From: Imhoffiella fuscus
GTDB taxonomy: Bacteria > Pseudomonadota > Gammaproteobacteria > Chromatiales > Chromatiaceae
Reading direction: 5' to 3'
NCBI RefSeq assembly: GCF_042682685.1
Contig: NZ_JBHUHX010000047.1
Coordinates: forward strand, 1-64,000
DNA length: 64,000 nucleotides
In this document: positions 16,770-26,088 of the stretch, piece by piece
Layout: each line of letters starts with the position of its first letter
Numbering within the stretch: position 1 is the stretch's first letter
Translations under genes and position numbers: made by a program
Notes under the pieces: model-generated
Database searches by the model: none
Told to the model about the DNA's origin: nothing
The model's input: the letters and a program-made list of their open reading frames with translations, nothing else

Positions 16770-18103
16770 TCTTCCTTGAACGCCTGAGCCAAGCGGTCGG
16801 TAACGGGACGACTCAGATACTCGAAGAAGGTGCGCTCACCCGTTTTGATCATCGCTTCGACCGGCATTCCGGGCTGGAGGACTCGCCCTTTGAGCTTCGC
16901 CATTCCCTCGGAAGTGACCTTTATCCGCGCCAAGTAATAGGGTCTTCTCGTCGCCTCGTCGACCAGACTATCGGCAGAAACCGTAAGAACGCGCCCCTGC
17001 ACAACCGGAGTGGTGCGCGCATTGAACGCACTAAGACGAAGATCCGCCTCCAATCCTGGAGAGACTCGGTCGACATCGGTCGGCTGAACCTTGGCCTCGA
17101 CGATTACGGAATCGTCTTCGGGAACGATGTCGAGCACATGGTCGCCGGGGCGCAGCACACCACCAACGGTATGGACGCTAGAGGCGACAACAGCACCGGC
17201 CACCGGAGCGCGAATCACTGTGCGCTCGAGGGTCTGCCCAAGCGCGCGCATACGCTCGCGCAGATCGGAGATCTTGGTCTCAACATCCCGCAGTTCGGTC
17301 ACCACGTCGCTCGTAAATTTACGCTTCAACTGGGCAATCTGAATATTGGTCTCTCCGATCCGCATGCGCGCACCAGCAATATCGGCCTGATGCTGACCAC
17401 GCTCGCCCTCGATCTCAGCCGATAACCGCTCGTATTCGCGAAGCCGGCTCTTATCCCCAAGCCCTTTCGAGAACAATTTTTTTAAGCCTTCGATCTCTTC
17501 CTGGTAAAGCTGAATGCGCTTGGTTTTGGTGGAAACCAAGGACTCAAGACCTCGAATCTGCTCCTGAAGCTGGTCGGTTCGCTGCAGCAAGACCTCTTGC
17601 TCACCAAGCAAAGCACTCTTGCGAGCAACGAAAACACGCCGCTCACCGGTCAGGGCTTCGCGAATACGCGAATCGCCTTCAGCCTTAATCAGCTCGTCGG
17701 GAAAGGTGATCTCAGGCAAATCGTCCCTCTCGGCAAGTAAACGCGCCTCTTGGGCCCGAGCCGAGAGATACTGACCACGCACGATCTCGAGCTGAGCACT
17801 GGCCTCGGTGTCATCGAGGCGCACCAAGACATCTCCTTTCGCAACGCGATCCCCTTCGCGAACCAGTATCTCCGAGACGACGCCACCGTCCAGGTGGCGA
17901 ATCGTCTTACGCGCAGACTCGGCGGCGAGCACACCTGGCGCTACGGCCGCGCTGTCGATCGGGGCCAAGACAGACCAAACGCCGAAGCCACCGAACAGAG
18001 CAACGATCAACAGCAGGCCGGCGATACGCTCCGGCCTATCGCTGGTACGCACGTGGTCGCCACTGCGGCCTTCGACTTCATGGGGAACAACCGTGATATC
18101 CAT
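16766..18103 (-). CDS. type I secretion membrane-fusion protein, HlyD/PrtE family
   Basis: A periplasmic adaptor of 445 residues that bridges an inner-membrane ABC exporter and a TolC-like channel. It has one N-terminal membrane helix (IAGLLLIVALFGGFGVWSVL), a split lipoyl/barrel-sandwich domain (GGVVSEILVREGDRVAKGD and VIRAPVAGAVVASSVHTVGG) and a long alpha-helical hairpin from about 95 to 270 rich in Glu/Lys/Leu. The C-terminal barrel ends GMPVEAMIKTGERTFFEYLS, typical of HlyD/PrtE. It lies 27 bases after the ABC gene and overlaps the next small gene. No outer-membrane channel gene is in the window. Confidence 0.92.
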   Translation of the reverse strand: MDITVVPHEVEGRSGDHVRTSDRPERIAGLLLIVALFGGFGVWSVLAPIDSAAVAPGVLAAESARKTIRHLDGGVVSEILVREGDRVAKGDVLVRLDDTEASAQLEIVRGQYLSARAQEARLLAERDDLPEITFPDELIKAEGDSRIREALTGERRVFVARKSALLGEQEVLLQRTDQLQEQIRGLESLVSTKTKRIQLYQEEIEGLKKLFSKGLGDKSRLREYERLSAEIEGERGQHQADIAGARMRIGETNIQIAQLKRKFTSDVVTELRDVETKISDLRERMRALGQTLERTVIRAPVAGAVVASSVHTVGGVLRPGDHVLDIVPEDDSVIVEAKVQPTDVDRVSPGLEADLRLSAFNARTTPVVQGRVLTVSADSLVDEATRRPYYLARIKVTSEGMAKLKGRVLQPGMPVEAMIKTGERTFFEYLSRPVTDRLAQAFKEE

Positions 18104-18130
18104 CTATTTCGATACCGCCTTGAATCTAAA

Positions 18131-19924
18131 TCAGCTGGCCGCCTGAGAAGGCAAGGCCGTTGCCGTCGGCTGTGATTTGACAGCGGTCGGACGCGCAAAT
18201 TTCGACAACACCTGATCGCGCGGCCCGAACAACTCCAAAAGCCCTTCGCGCAACACAATAATTTTATCGACCGAACCGAGCACACTAGGTCGGTGGGCGA
18301 CGATGACGACGGTCGACCCCTCGGCCTTGAGCTGGTTGATGGCCCGGATCAGCGCGGCCTCACCCTGATCGTCGAGATTCGAGTTGGGCTCATCAAGAAC
18401 CACGAGTACCGGCCGACCGTACATGGCTCGCGCAAGACCGATACGCTGACGCTGACCGCCGGAGAGCACGGCTCCCCCTTCACCGACCGGAGTGTCGTAT
18501 CCCTTGGGCAGGCGCAAAATCATGTCATGCACCTGCGCCCGTTTGGCGGCTTCCACCACCTGTTCGGGATCGATCTCACCGAAGCGGGCAATGTTCTCGC
18601 TGACGGTACCATCGAGCAGTTCGATATCCTGAGGAAGATAACCGATATAGGGGCCGAGCTCCTCGCGATTCCAGTGCGTGATATCCGCACCGCTCAGGCG
18701 AACCTTGCCCGCGACCACGGGCCAGAGACCCAGAATCACGCGCGCCAGACTCGACTTGCCCGCAGCACTTGGCCCGATCACGCCCACCACCTCGCCGGCG
18801 GCAATTTCAAAATGGATACCGCGCAGCACCGGCGTCGAACCACCCGGCGGAGTTGCGACCACCCCATCGAGCAAGACCGAACCGTCTGGAGCGGGAAGAC
18901 TCATGAAACGCGGTCGCTTGGGAACCGCCGACAGCAGCCCATGCAAGCGCTGGTAGGCGGAACGCGCTGACAAAAAGCCCTTCCAGGTTCCGATCAAAAG
19001 ATCGATCGGAGCCAGGGCGCGACCGAGAATGATGGAGCCAGCGATCATGACGCCCGCCGTGAACTCTTGCTGAATGACCAGATAGGCGCCCATACCGAGG
19101 ATCAAGGACTGCAGAGCGACCCGCAGACCCTTACTCGCATTGGCCAAAAGCCCGGCGCGATCACTCGCCAAAGCCTGAAGCTTGAGCACGTCCTGGTGGC
19201 GCTCGGACCAACGCGCCTGTACGCGCCCCACCATGCCCATCGCCTCCAATGCCTCCGCATTACGCAGATTGCCCCCGAGATAGTTGCGTCCCGCAATGGC
19301 CAGCCGATTGGCTTCGGCAAGCGGCTTACGGGTGAGCACTTCGTTCGCGACCGCAAGACCGAAGAGCAACACGGCGCCACCAACGGCGAACCACCCCAAG
19401 AGTGGGTGCAGCAAGAAAAGCACGGCGATATAAACGGGCACCCAAGGCGCATCGAAGAAGCCGAAGAGACCGTTTCCAGTCAAAAATTGACGCAGATTGC
19501 CCAAGTCATCGATCGGCTGGGTACCGGCTCCGCGCCCGTCACGCAGCTTGGCATCGAACATTGCCGCGAACAGTCGAGGATTCAGCTGCATGTCGAGACG
19601 GGCGCTGACTCGCACAAGGATACGCGAGCGTATGACCTCGAACAGCGACATCGACAGGTATAGGAAGACGACCAAAATCGTCAGCATCAGAAGCGTTGAC
19701 TCACTGCTGCTCGCTAGCACTCGATCATAGACCTGCAGCATGTAGAGCGCGGGAACCAGCATCAGCATATTGATAAACATGCTGAAAAAACCGGCGAAGA
19801 TAAACGAGTTGCGGCTGGCCTTTAGGACGGCGCGCAACTCGTCTTCAGGACGATTGCGATGTTGCACGGGAGATAAACCGAGTTGAGTAGAGGAATTCAG
19901 GGACCGAGCTGGCTCGCGAAACAA
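18131..19924 (-). CDS. type I secretion ABC transporter, PrtD/HlyB family
   Basis: A 597-residue fused permease-ATPase for one-step export of proteins with C-terminal signals. About six membrane segments lie in the first 300 residues, with no C39 peptidase domain. The ATPase part has Walker A GPSAAGKSS, signature LSGGQRQR and Walker B VLVVLDEPNSNLDD. The frame opens with TTG (MFREPARS after initiation) with no clear ribosome site; the only internal alternative before the first helix is a GTG some 20 codons in, so the start is uncertain. The partner is the HlyD-like gene directly downstream. The substrate is not evident; the SapC protein next door is one candidate. Confidence 0.9.
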   Translation of the reverse strand: MFREPARSLNSSTQLGLSPVQHRNRPEDELRAVLKASRNSFIFAGFFSMFINMLMLVPALYMLQVYDRVLASSSESTLLMLTILVVFLYLSMSLFEVIRSRILVRVSARLDMQLNPRLFAAMFDAKLRDGRGAGTQPIDDLGNLRQFLTGNGLFGFFDAPWVPVYIAVLFLLHPLLGWFAVGGAVLLFGLAVANEVLTRKPLAEANRLAIAGRNYLGGNLRNAEALEAMGMVGRVQARWSERHQDVLKLQALASDRAGLLANASKGLRVALQSLILGMGAYLVIQQEFTAGVMIAGSIILGRALAPIDLLIGTWKGFLSARSAYQRLHGLLSAVPKRPRFMSLPAPDGSVLLDGVVATPPGGSTPVLRGIHFEIAAGEVVGVIGPSAAGKSSLARVILGLWPVVAGKVRLSGADITHWNREELGPYIGYLPQDIELLDGTVSENIARFGEIDPEQVVEAAKRAQVHDMILRLPKGYDTPVGEGGAVLSGGQRQRIGLARAMYGRPVLVVLDEPNSNLDDQGEAALIRAINQLKAEGSTVVIVAHRPSVLGSVDKIIVLREGLLELFGPRDQVLSKFARPTAVKSQPTATALPSQAAS

Positions 19925-20121
19925 AAACCACGGTCAGCCCCCCAGGCGCCAATACGAATGTGGCCAGCTTAGCTCAAAAGGCACTGCAAACGCAGAAAAA
20001 CCTGAACCACATCGATGCAGCACACGACCTTAAATTATAAGCGAGATTCGGCCCGAACCCTGAGTAAAAACCCAATACCGGCATAGACATCGGACATCCC
20101 CGCCCCCAAAAACCACCTTGA

Positions 20122-20895
20122 TCACCCGAAGTTCAGCACATCGTCATCATGCAAGGAGAAGGACGTTGAAACGGAGGGCTGAGGGGCGGACACCGCCTGC
20201 GCGTGCAGCTTCGCTAGCTCACCCAGCATCGGCAGGTGCTGTATCGACAACAGTTGACAATAGGCGAGCAGCAAGGCGCCGCAGCGTCGCAAATCGAGAA
20301 AGGCCTCGTCTGAAAGCTGGTTGAGCGCGGCCTCATCGACCTGATGAATGCCTTCGACCTTTTGCTCGCCAGACTCATCCTTGAGCGTAATGGGCCAAGG
20401 GCGTATCAGATCATGACGAACCAAGGCGGCACAGGCCGTCTTGGTTGGCCCGCGATCAGCTTCGACCTGACGCAGAAAATCCAGAACCTGTTTCACGGCC
20501 TCGGTCGGCTCGCCCTCTGCTGTCAAGAGCTGCTCCGCGCCATGATGCTCACCAACCAGTTCGCTCTCTTCGTCGATACAGAGAACCAGCCCCCCGTCTT
20601 CCAACTTGGCAAATGCGAACGGCTGACCACGAAACGCAGCAGGGACATACCGCCCCAGCCAACGGCCATCAGAAGCGACAAAAAGATTCTTCCCCGGCTC
20701 CAGGCCCATCAGCGCCACAGGCAGAAAATCCTCGCCTTGACGGATGAAGGCAAGCGGCATCGCGGAAGATGCCTTTGGCATCTCCGAGGCGACCAGCGAT
20801 GCGACATTGGCTTGCCTTGCGAAGCCATAGGAATCGAAACGACGCCAGCACATTTCTGCGTGGCGCTCACGGGAAATGGGGGTGAATTTTGGCAT
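20122..20895 (-). CDS. sapC: SapC family protein
   Basis: A 257-residue protein matching the SapC family as I know it: conserved central AFIRQGEDFLPVALMG, the GRWLGRYVPAAFRGQPFAFA stretch and a C-terminal LSDEAFLDLRRCGALLLAYCQL. The start is firm, with AAGGAG seven bases before ATG 20895. SapC proteins are often found beside type I secretion or S-layer genes, and here it lies next to the PrtD/HlyD pair in the same direction with a 197-base gap. No signal peptide is visible, so it is either cytosolic or itself a type I substrate. Molecular function of the family is not known to me. Confidence 0.8.
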   Translation of the reverse strand: MPKFTPISRERHAEMCWRRFDSYGFARQANVASLVASEMPKASSAMPLAFIRQGEDFLPVALMGLEPGKNLFVASDGRWLGRYVPAAFRGQPFAFAKLEDGGLVLCIDEESELVGEHHGAEQLLTAEGEPTEAVKQVLDFLRQVEADRGPTKTACAALVRHDLIRPWPITLKDESGEQKVEGIHQVDEAALNQLSDEAFLDLRRCGALLLAYCQLLSIQHLPMLGELAKLHAQAVSAPQPSVSTSFSLHDDDVLNFG

Positions 20896-21348
20896 TCTAG
20901 CTCCTTATACAGGTTGTATCAGCGTCGTTCGAAACATGGCCGGATCTACGATAGTGCTGCGTCATACGCCCTTTTAACGCCGCAAACACGGGAATAGCCC
21001 GATGCCCCGAGCATGGAACACACAAGCGGCCAAGCTCAGCCAACGCACACGGCAGACCGGCACCTCAGATACAAACGGCCCAGCGATTCCCCACGTGCAT
21101 CCACTCTAGTCGCAGGAGACAAAAAACCGGAGCGCCCGCAGCACAACGCTCCAGGCCAAGCTTTGCGGGATCACGGAACTGAACGACGCCGACCGACCAA
21201 ACAGACGCCCGAGCCGAAAAAAGGCTTAGCTTAGGAACGCTATACTTCCGATCCAACCAGTTCAACCAGTGAACTCTGGGATACCATCATTCGATGCCGA
21301 AGCGATAGAAGCGGTATCGCCAGATACTCGAATCAGCGGAATAGAGAC
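20896..21348. other. divergent intergenic region, nothing firm
   Basis: About 450 bases lie between the divergent SapC gene and the exported 537-residue protein. TATACT at 21241-21246 could be a -10 box for the rightward gene, but no good -35 stands 16-18 bases upstream. Short frames on both strands lack ribosome sites. I see no RNA gene or repeat. Confidence 0.35.
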
Positions 21349-22962
21349 ATGAAAAGGTATCGCTCTCTCGCACTCTGTTTATGGTTGATATCCACAACGG
21401 CACAGCCTGGCATCACGCCCGACTGCGCCGATGCCTGTCTCCTCGAAGACTCTGGCGCCACGACGCGCTGCGAGATTTGGGATTCCAACCGCATGTCCTG
21501 GAGCAGCATCCCCTTTACGACCGGGCCGGGCGCCATGCACAACTTGGCGCGAGACTATACCAGATGGCTGCATACCTGGATGATGCCCGCTGGCGGCATC
21601 ACCAGCACCCAGTTCACGGACGCATCGCTCAACCAGGTGCTGGCCTACGGCGGTCGGCGCGACTCCGCGATCTGGACCGGAGCCTATTTGGCTGCGGAGT
21701 CGCTGCATTTCATGGACACGGGGGCGCCGGATGCCGCGCGCTGGATGCGGGCGACCGTCGAGACGCTGCACCGCTGGTGGCGCATCTCAGGTGATCGCGG
21801 CTATCTCGCCCGATATGCCGCGCCGGCCGACAGCTCAGAGCAGATCCTGGCCTTGCTGCCTGCGGACGACCCGGAGGTACATCGGGATGTCGCCTTCAAG
21901 GGTTCGACCTGGCACTGGCGGGGCAACATCAGTCGCGATCAGTATCAGGGGGTGTTGCTCGGCTACTCGCTGGCCTACTCGGCAACCAAGAGTCCTGCGC
22001 TACGCGAAACGATCCGCAGCGATGTCGTGCGCTTCGTCGAGCAGCTGATGCAGAGCGAGAGCCAGCCCGTTCAGCTCAGACTCAACGGCTCGACGCTCTC
22101 CACGACGGCGCACATTCCCTACGCGGTCTTCAGCCGTGCCGACGCGCCCGATGGCGTGCCGATGTTGACGCTGCAGATCAGCCCCTTCGATGCGGCCGGC
22201 GAAGGCATCCTCTTCTTCACCGCAGACGCGGCGGATCTGATCCGGCAGGTGCCTGGATTTTCATTCTTCCCCAGCACGCCGCAACCGACCCAGGCGATCC
22301 AACTCGGCGCTATCTTCCGGATCGCACTCCAGGTAACCGAGGGCGTCCCGGATTACGCGCAGCGACGCCAGGCGATCACCGAGCACTATCAGCAGCATGT
22401 CGGCGAATGGCTGAGCATCGCCGAGAAATGGCGCAACACCAACCGGTGCGACAGCGGCTACTTCGGACTCAACATCGGTTTCATGCCGCTCTACAACTGG
22501 ATCCGACTGGAGACCGACCCGACGATCAAGGCCCGACTGCAGCGCAAGGTGCTGCGCGACGCACTCTGGGCCGATGTGGCCGATCACAAAAACGTCTTCT
22601 TCGCCTTCATCTACGCCTCCCAGGCGTCCCCAGAGGATGCGGTTCAGGACGTGATCACGGCCAACGCCGCCCAATTGGCGCGTTTCCCGGTCGCGCCCAA
22701 TCTGGCCACCGGTCGCGATCTGCGCGGTATCTATCCAGAAAGCGAGAAGTGTCCGGGCATCTCGGCCGTCGCCGTCAATGTCGACGAGCGGGTTCCGACG
22801 ACCTTCGTCTGGGAGCGCCAACCCTGGAAGCTCTACGATCCGGGAACGCCGAATCTGGCCTATGCGGGCGTCGACTATCTGCTCGCCTACTGGATGGGAC
22901 GCCAGTATGGCTTCATCGCGGACGACGCACCCGGAACCTGTCTGCGATGGGCACCGAAATGA
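21349..22962 (+). CDS. unknown exported protein, 537 residues
   Basis: I do not recognise a family. The N-terminus (MKRYRSLALCLWLISTT) looks like a short signal peptide, so it is probably periplasmic or surface-exposed. The body is rich in Trp, Tyr and Arg and in predicted helices (LARDYTRWLHTWMMPAGG, DSAIWTGAYLAAESLHFM, GVLLGYSLAYSATKSPAL). This pattern recalls an alpha/alpha-barrel of glycan-processing enzymes; that is a structural guess only. A pair of cysteines near each end (CADAC, GTCLRW) may form disulfides. It stands alone, convergent with ygiQ and divergent from SapC. Confidence 0.8.
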   Translation: MKRYRSLALCLWLISTTAQPGITPDCADACLLEDSGATTRCEIWDSNRMSWSSIPFTTGPGAMHNLARDYTRWLHTWMMPAGGITSTQFTDASLNQVLAYGGRRDSAIWTGAYLAAESLHFMDTGAPDAARWMRATVETLHRWWRISGDRGYLARYAAPADSSEQILALLPADDPEVHRDVAFKGSTWHWRGNISRDQYQGVLLGYSLAYSATKSPALRETIRSDVVRFVEQLMQSESQPVQLRLNGSTLSTTAHIPYAVFSRADAPDGVPMLTLQISPFDAAGEGILFFTADAADLIRQVPGFSFFPSTPQPTQAIQLGAIFRIALQVTEGVPDYAQRRQAITEHYQQHVGEWLSIAEKWRNTNRCDSGYFGLNIGFMPLYNWIRLETDPTIKARLQRKVLRDALWADVADHKNVFFAFIYASQASPEDAVQDVITANAAQLARFPVAPNLATGRDLRGIYPESEKCPGISAVAVNVDERVPTTFVWERQPWKLYDPGTPNLAYAGVDYLLAYWMGRQYGFIADDAPGTCLRWAPK

Positions 22963-22978
22963 GCCCCATCGCGCGGCA

Positions 22979-25087
22979 TCAACGCCGACCACGCACCGGC
23001 TTCGGCTTGAGCGTCCGCGCGCGCGCGGCCGAGGGCTTGACCTGAGCCCGAGGCCGACGCTGCCCCTCCGGCGCCCCTCCGGTTCCCGCCGGCTGGAAAC
23101 TTGGAATCAGGTGCCGCTTGCCGTTGCCGATGAGATCCGCCCGCCCCATATCCTTCAGCGCCTGCCGCAGCAGCGGCCAGTTCTCGGGATCGTGATAGCG
23201 TAGAAAGGCCTTGTGCAGCCGGCGCTGGCGCTGACCGCGCACCACCGGCACCCTCGGCGCGCTCCGGGTCACGCGCTTCAGTGGATTGCGCTCGCTGTGA
23301 TACATGGCGGAGGCAATCGCCAACGGTGTCGGCAGGAACGACTGCACCTGATCGAGCCGAAAACCGTTGCGTTTGAGCCAGAGCGCGAGATTGAGCATGT
23401 CGCGATCGGTCGTCCCCGGATGGGCGGAGATGAAATAGGGAATGAGATACTGCTCCTTGCCGGCCTCGCGCGAGTAGCGCTCGAACATCTCCTTGAAACG
23501 GTCGAAGGTGCCGATCCCCGGCTTCATCATCATCGAAAGCGGCCCCTCCTCCGTGTGCTCCGGGGCAATCTTGAGATACCCGCCCACATGGTGCATGACC
23601 AGTTCGCGCACATAGGCCGGAGAGCGCACCGCCAAGTCGTAACGCAGTCCGGAGGCGATGAGCACGCGCTTGATCTTGGGAAGGGCGCGCACCAGACGAT
23701 ACAGCCGAATCAGCGGTTCGTGATCCGTATCGAGATTGCGGCAGATATCCGGGTAGACACAGGACAACTTGCGGCAGGCGGCCTCGATGCGTCGGTCCTT
23801 GCAGGCCATGCGCCACATATTGGCGCTCGGGCCGCCGAGGTCGGAGATGGTACCGGTGAAGCCGGGCGTGCGATCGCGGATATCCTCGACCTCGCGCAGG
23901 ATGGATGCCTCCGAGCGGCTCTGGATGATCCGCCCCTCGTGCTCGGTGATGGAGCAGAAAGTACAGCCACCGAAACAGCCGCGCATGATGTTGACCGAGC
24001 CGCGAATCATCTCCCAGGCCGGCATGCGAGAATCGCCATACTCGGAATGGGGCCGCCGACTGAAGGGCAGCTCGTAGACCCGATCCAGCTCCTCGGTCGT
24101 CAACGGAATGGGCGGCGGATTGAACCAGACATCCCGGTCACCGTGGGCCTGGACCAGGGCACGCGCGTTTCCAGGATTGGTCTCCTGATGGAAGACGCGC
24201 GAGGCATGGGCGTAGAGAACCTGATCGTCACGCACCTGTTCGAACGACGGCAATCGCACCACGGTCCGCACGCGATCGGCCGGGCGCACCCGGCGCGGCT
24301 CGGGCACCTCGCCTTGGCGCTCGCACTCGGGCTCCGGTTCGTAGGGGTTGGGATGGCGCTTCGGCGCAACCGGTCCCTCGACCTGGGTCATATCCAGCTC
24401 GGTCCAACCATCGAGACAGGTCCGCGTGATGAAGGCGCTGCCGCGCAGATCGCGGATCTCCGCGATCGGCTCGCCGCGCGCCAGCCGATGCGCGACCTCG
24501 ACCACCGCGCGCTCGGCGTTGCCGAACAGCAGGAGGTCGGCCTTGGAGTCGAGCAGGACCGAGCGGCGTACCTTCTCGGACCAGTAGTCGAAGTGGGCAA
24601 TACGCCTCAGGCTGGCCTCGATTCCGCCCAGCACGATCGGCACATCCTTGTAGGCCTCCCGCGCCCGTTGGGCATAGACGGTCACAGATCGATCGGGCCG
24701 ACGGCCCGGCTGCGCATCGGGCGTATAGGCGTCGTCCGAACGCAGACGCCGATCGGCGGTATAGCGATTGACCATGGAATCCATGTTGCCTGCGGTCACC
24801 CCGAAGAAGAGGTTCGGCCGACCGAGCGCCTGGAAACCGGCGGCCGAGGTCCAATCGGGCTGCGAGAGGATACCGACCCGAAACCCCTGCGACTCCAGCA
24901 GACGCCCGATGATGGCCATCCCGAACGAGGGATGATCCACATAGGCATCGCCAGTGACGATGATGACGTCGCAGCTATCCCAACCCAGCCGATCCATTTC
25001 GGCGCGGGACATGGGAAGCTCGGGCGCGACGCCGAAACGGTGCGCCCAATATTTGCGGTAGGAGAAGATGTCGGGAGCGCTGTGCAT
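22979..25087 (-). CDS. ygiQ: YgiQ family radical SAM protein
   Basis: A large radical SAM protein (702 residues from ATG 25087; ATG 25111 is an alternative). It opens with the family sequence YWAHRFGVAPELPMSRAEMD and WDSCDVIIVTGDAYVDHPS. The 4Fe-4S/SAM motif is in GCFGGCTFCSITEHEGR. Homologues are near-universal in proteobacteria but their reaction is not established. The C-terminal tail is basic and low in complexity (RARTLKPKPVRGRR). The coding strand is convergent with the unknown exported protein, 16 bases away. Confidence 0.92.
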   Translation of the reverse strand: MHSAPDIFSYRKYWAHRFGVAPELPMSRAEMDRLGWDSCDVIIVTGDAYVDHPSFGMAIIGRLLESQGFRVGILSQPDWTSAAGFQALGRPNLFFGVTAGNMDSMVNRYTADRRLRSDDAYTPDAQPGRRPDRSVTVYAQRAREAYKDVPIVLGGIEASLRRIAHFDYWSEKVRRSVLLDSKADLLLFGNAERAVVEVAHRLARGEPIAEIRDLRGSAFITRTCLDGWTELDMTQVEGPVAPKRHPNPYEPEPECERQGEVPEPRRVRPADRVRTVVRLPSFEQVRDDQVLYAHASRVFHQETNPGNARALVQAHGDRDVWFNPPPIPLTTEELDRVYELPFSRRPHSEYGDSRMPAWEMIRGSVNIMRGCFGGCTFCSITEHEGRIIQSRSEASILREVEDIRDRTPGFTGTISDLGGPSANMWRMACKDRRIEAACRKLSCVYPDICRNLDTDHEPLIRLYRLVRALPKIKRVLIASGLRYDLAVRSPAYVRELVMHHVGGYLKIAPEHTEEGPLSMMMKPGIGTFDRFKEMFERYSREAGKEQYLIPYFISAHPGTTDRDMLNLALWLKRNGFRLDQVQSFLPTPLAIASAMYHSERNPLKRVTRSAPRVPVVRGQRQRRLHKAFLRYHDPENWPLLRQALKDMGRADLIGNGKRHLIPSFQPAGTGGAPEGQRRPRAQVKPSAARARTLKPKPVRGRR

Positions 25088-25182
25088 CGTTGTTCGGGTC
25101 CTTCGGGCCATCGTGGATCGACCATTGTAGCTGCGGACGACGGCTGGACCCGAACAGCACAATCACTGGACAATAGCCTATG

Positions 25183-25201
25183 GGGTACGCGGCGCGTACC
25201 C
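25183..25201. repeat. perfect 8-bp-arm palindrome between ygiQ and pomA
   Basis: GGGTACGC, a three-base centre GGC, then GCGTACCC. It lies about 95 bases upstream of ygiQ's start and 92 bases before pomA, in a divergent promoter region. It could be an operator or a member of a REP-like family; no second copy was noticed in the window. Confidence 0.45.
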
Positions 25202-25292
25202 TACACCGGATATTCCCGATCGCGACCCGGGTCTATCGGCACCAGCGGGGTCGAGCCTGCATGATTGAATCACTGACGTAGAGGGCAATAAC

Positions 25293-26054
25293 GTGGATTT
25301 GGCGACCCTATTGGGAATGCTAGGCGCAACCGGTGTGATGATCGGCGCCATCGTGCTCGGTGGCGACCTCATGGTCTTCGTCGACGTCCCTTCGATCGTC
25401 ATCGTGCTCGTCGGAACCATGTTCGTCGTACTGTTTCGGACCACGCTTGGCCAGTTTCTGGGCAGCTTCAAGGTCGCTCTGGGCGCCTTCCTGCACAAAT
25501 CGATTTCGCCGACGGCACTGGTCGAGGAGGCCGTCTCCCTGGCCAACACGGCCCGCCGCGAGGGTCTGCTGGCGCTCGAAGGCAAACCGATCTCACACCC
25601 GTTCCTGCAAACCGGAATCTCGCTGTGCATCGACGGCCATCCGCCAGAGGTGGTGCAGAAGGTTCTGGAAAAGGACATCAATCTGACCATCCAGCGCCAG
25701 GAGGCCGGCTACAGCGTCTTCAAGGCTACAGCCGAGGTGGCTCCCGCCATGGGAATGATCGGCACCCTCATCGGGCTGGTGCAGATGCTGGCAAACATGT
25801 CCGACCCCAAGGCCATCGGTCCGGCCATGGCCGTGGCGCTCCTGACCACACTCTATGGTGCGGTGCTGGCGAATGCCTTCGCCACCCCGATCGCCGAAAA
25901 GCTCAAACTGCGTAGCGGCGAGGAAAAACTCTCCAAATCACTTATCTTAGAGTCGATCGCCGGGATTCAGGAAGGGCTGAACCCGCGCGTTCTGGAGCAG
26001 CTGCTCATGACCTATCTGCCGGAACACCTGCGCCAGAGCGCAGACAAGGGCTGA
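25293..26054 (+). CDS. pomA: flagellar stator subunit PomA/MotA
   Basis: A 253-residue membrane channel subunit of the flagellar motor stator. The start DLATLLGMLGATGVMIGAIV and the block ATAEVAPAMGMIGTLIGLVQ followed by DPKAIGPAMAVALLTTLYGA match the sodium-type PomA closely. It initiates with GTG, preceded by GAGGG about seven bases upstream. PomB follows after 34 bases and a PilZ protein overlaps that, so this is a three-gene motor unit. Ion specificity (Na+ rather than H+) is inference from similarity. Confidence 0.93.
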   Translation: MDLATLLGMLGATGVMIGAIVLGGDLMVFVDVPSIVIVLVGTMFVVLFRTTLGQFLGSFKVALGAFLHKSISPTALVEEAVSLANTARREGLLALEGKPISHPFLQTGISLCIDGHPPEVVQKVLEKDINLTIQRQEAGYSVFKATAEVAPAMGMIGTLIGLVQMLANMSDPKAIGPAMAVALLTTLYGAVLANAFATPIAEKLKLRSGEEKLSKSLILESIAGIQEGLNPRVLEQLLMTYLPEHLRQSADKG

Positions 26055-26088
26055 TACCGCTGAGTTTCAACCGGACGAGGTCAATGCC

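Noticed and set aside
21241..21246. TATACT as a promoter -10 box for the 537-residue protein
   Set aside because: No acceptable -35 element at 16-18 bases spacing, so not reported as a feature.
23213..25264. Long plus-strand frame across ygiQ
   Set aside because: Shadow frame; ygiQ carries clear radical SAM motifs on the other strand.
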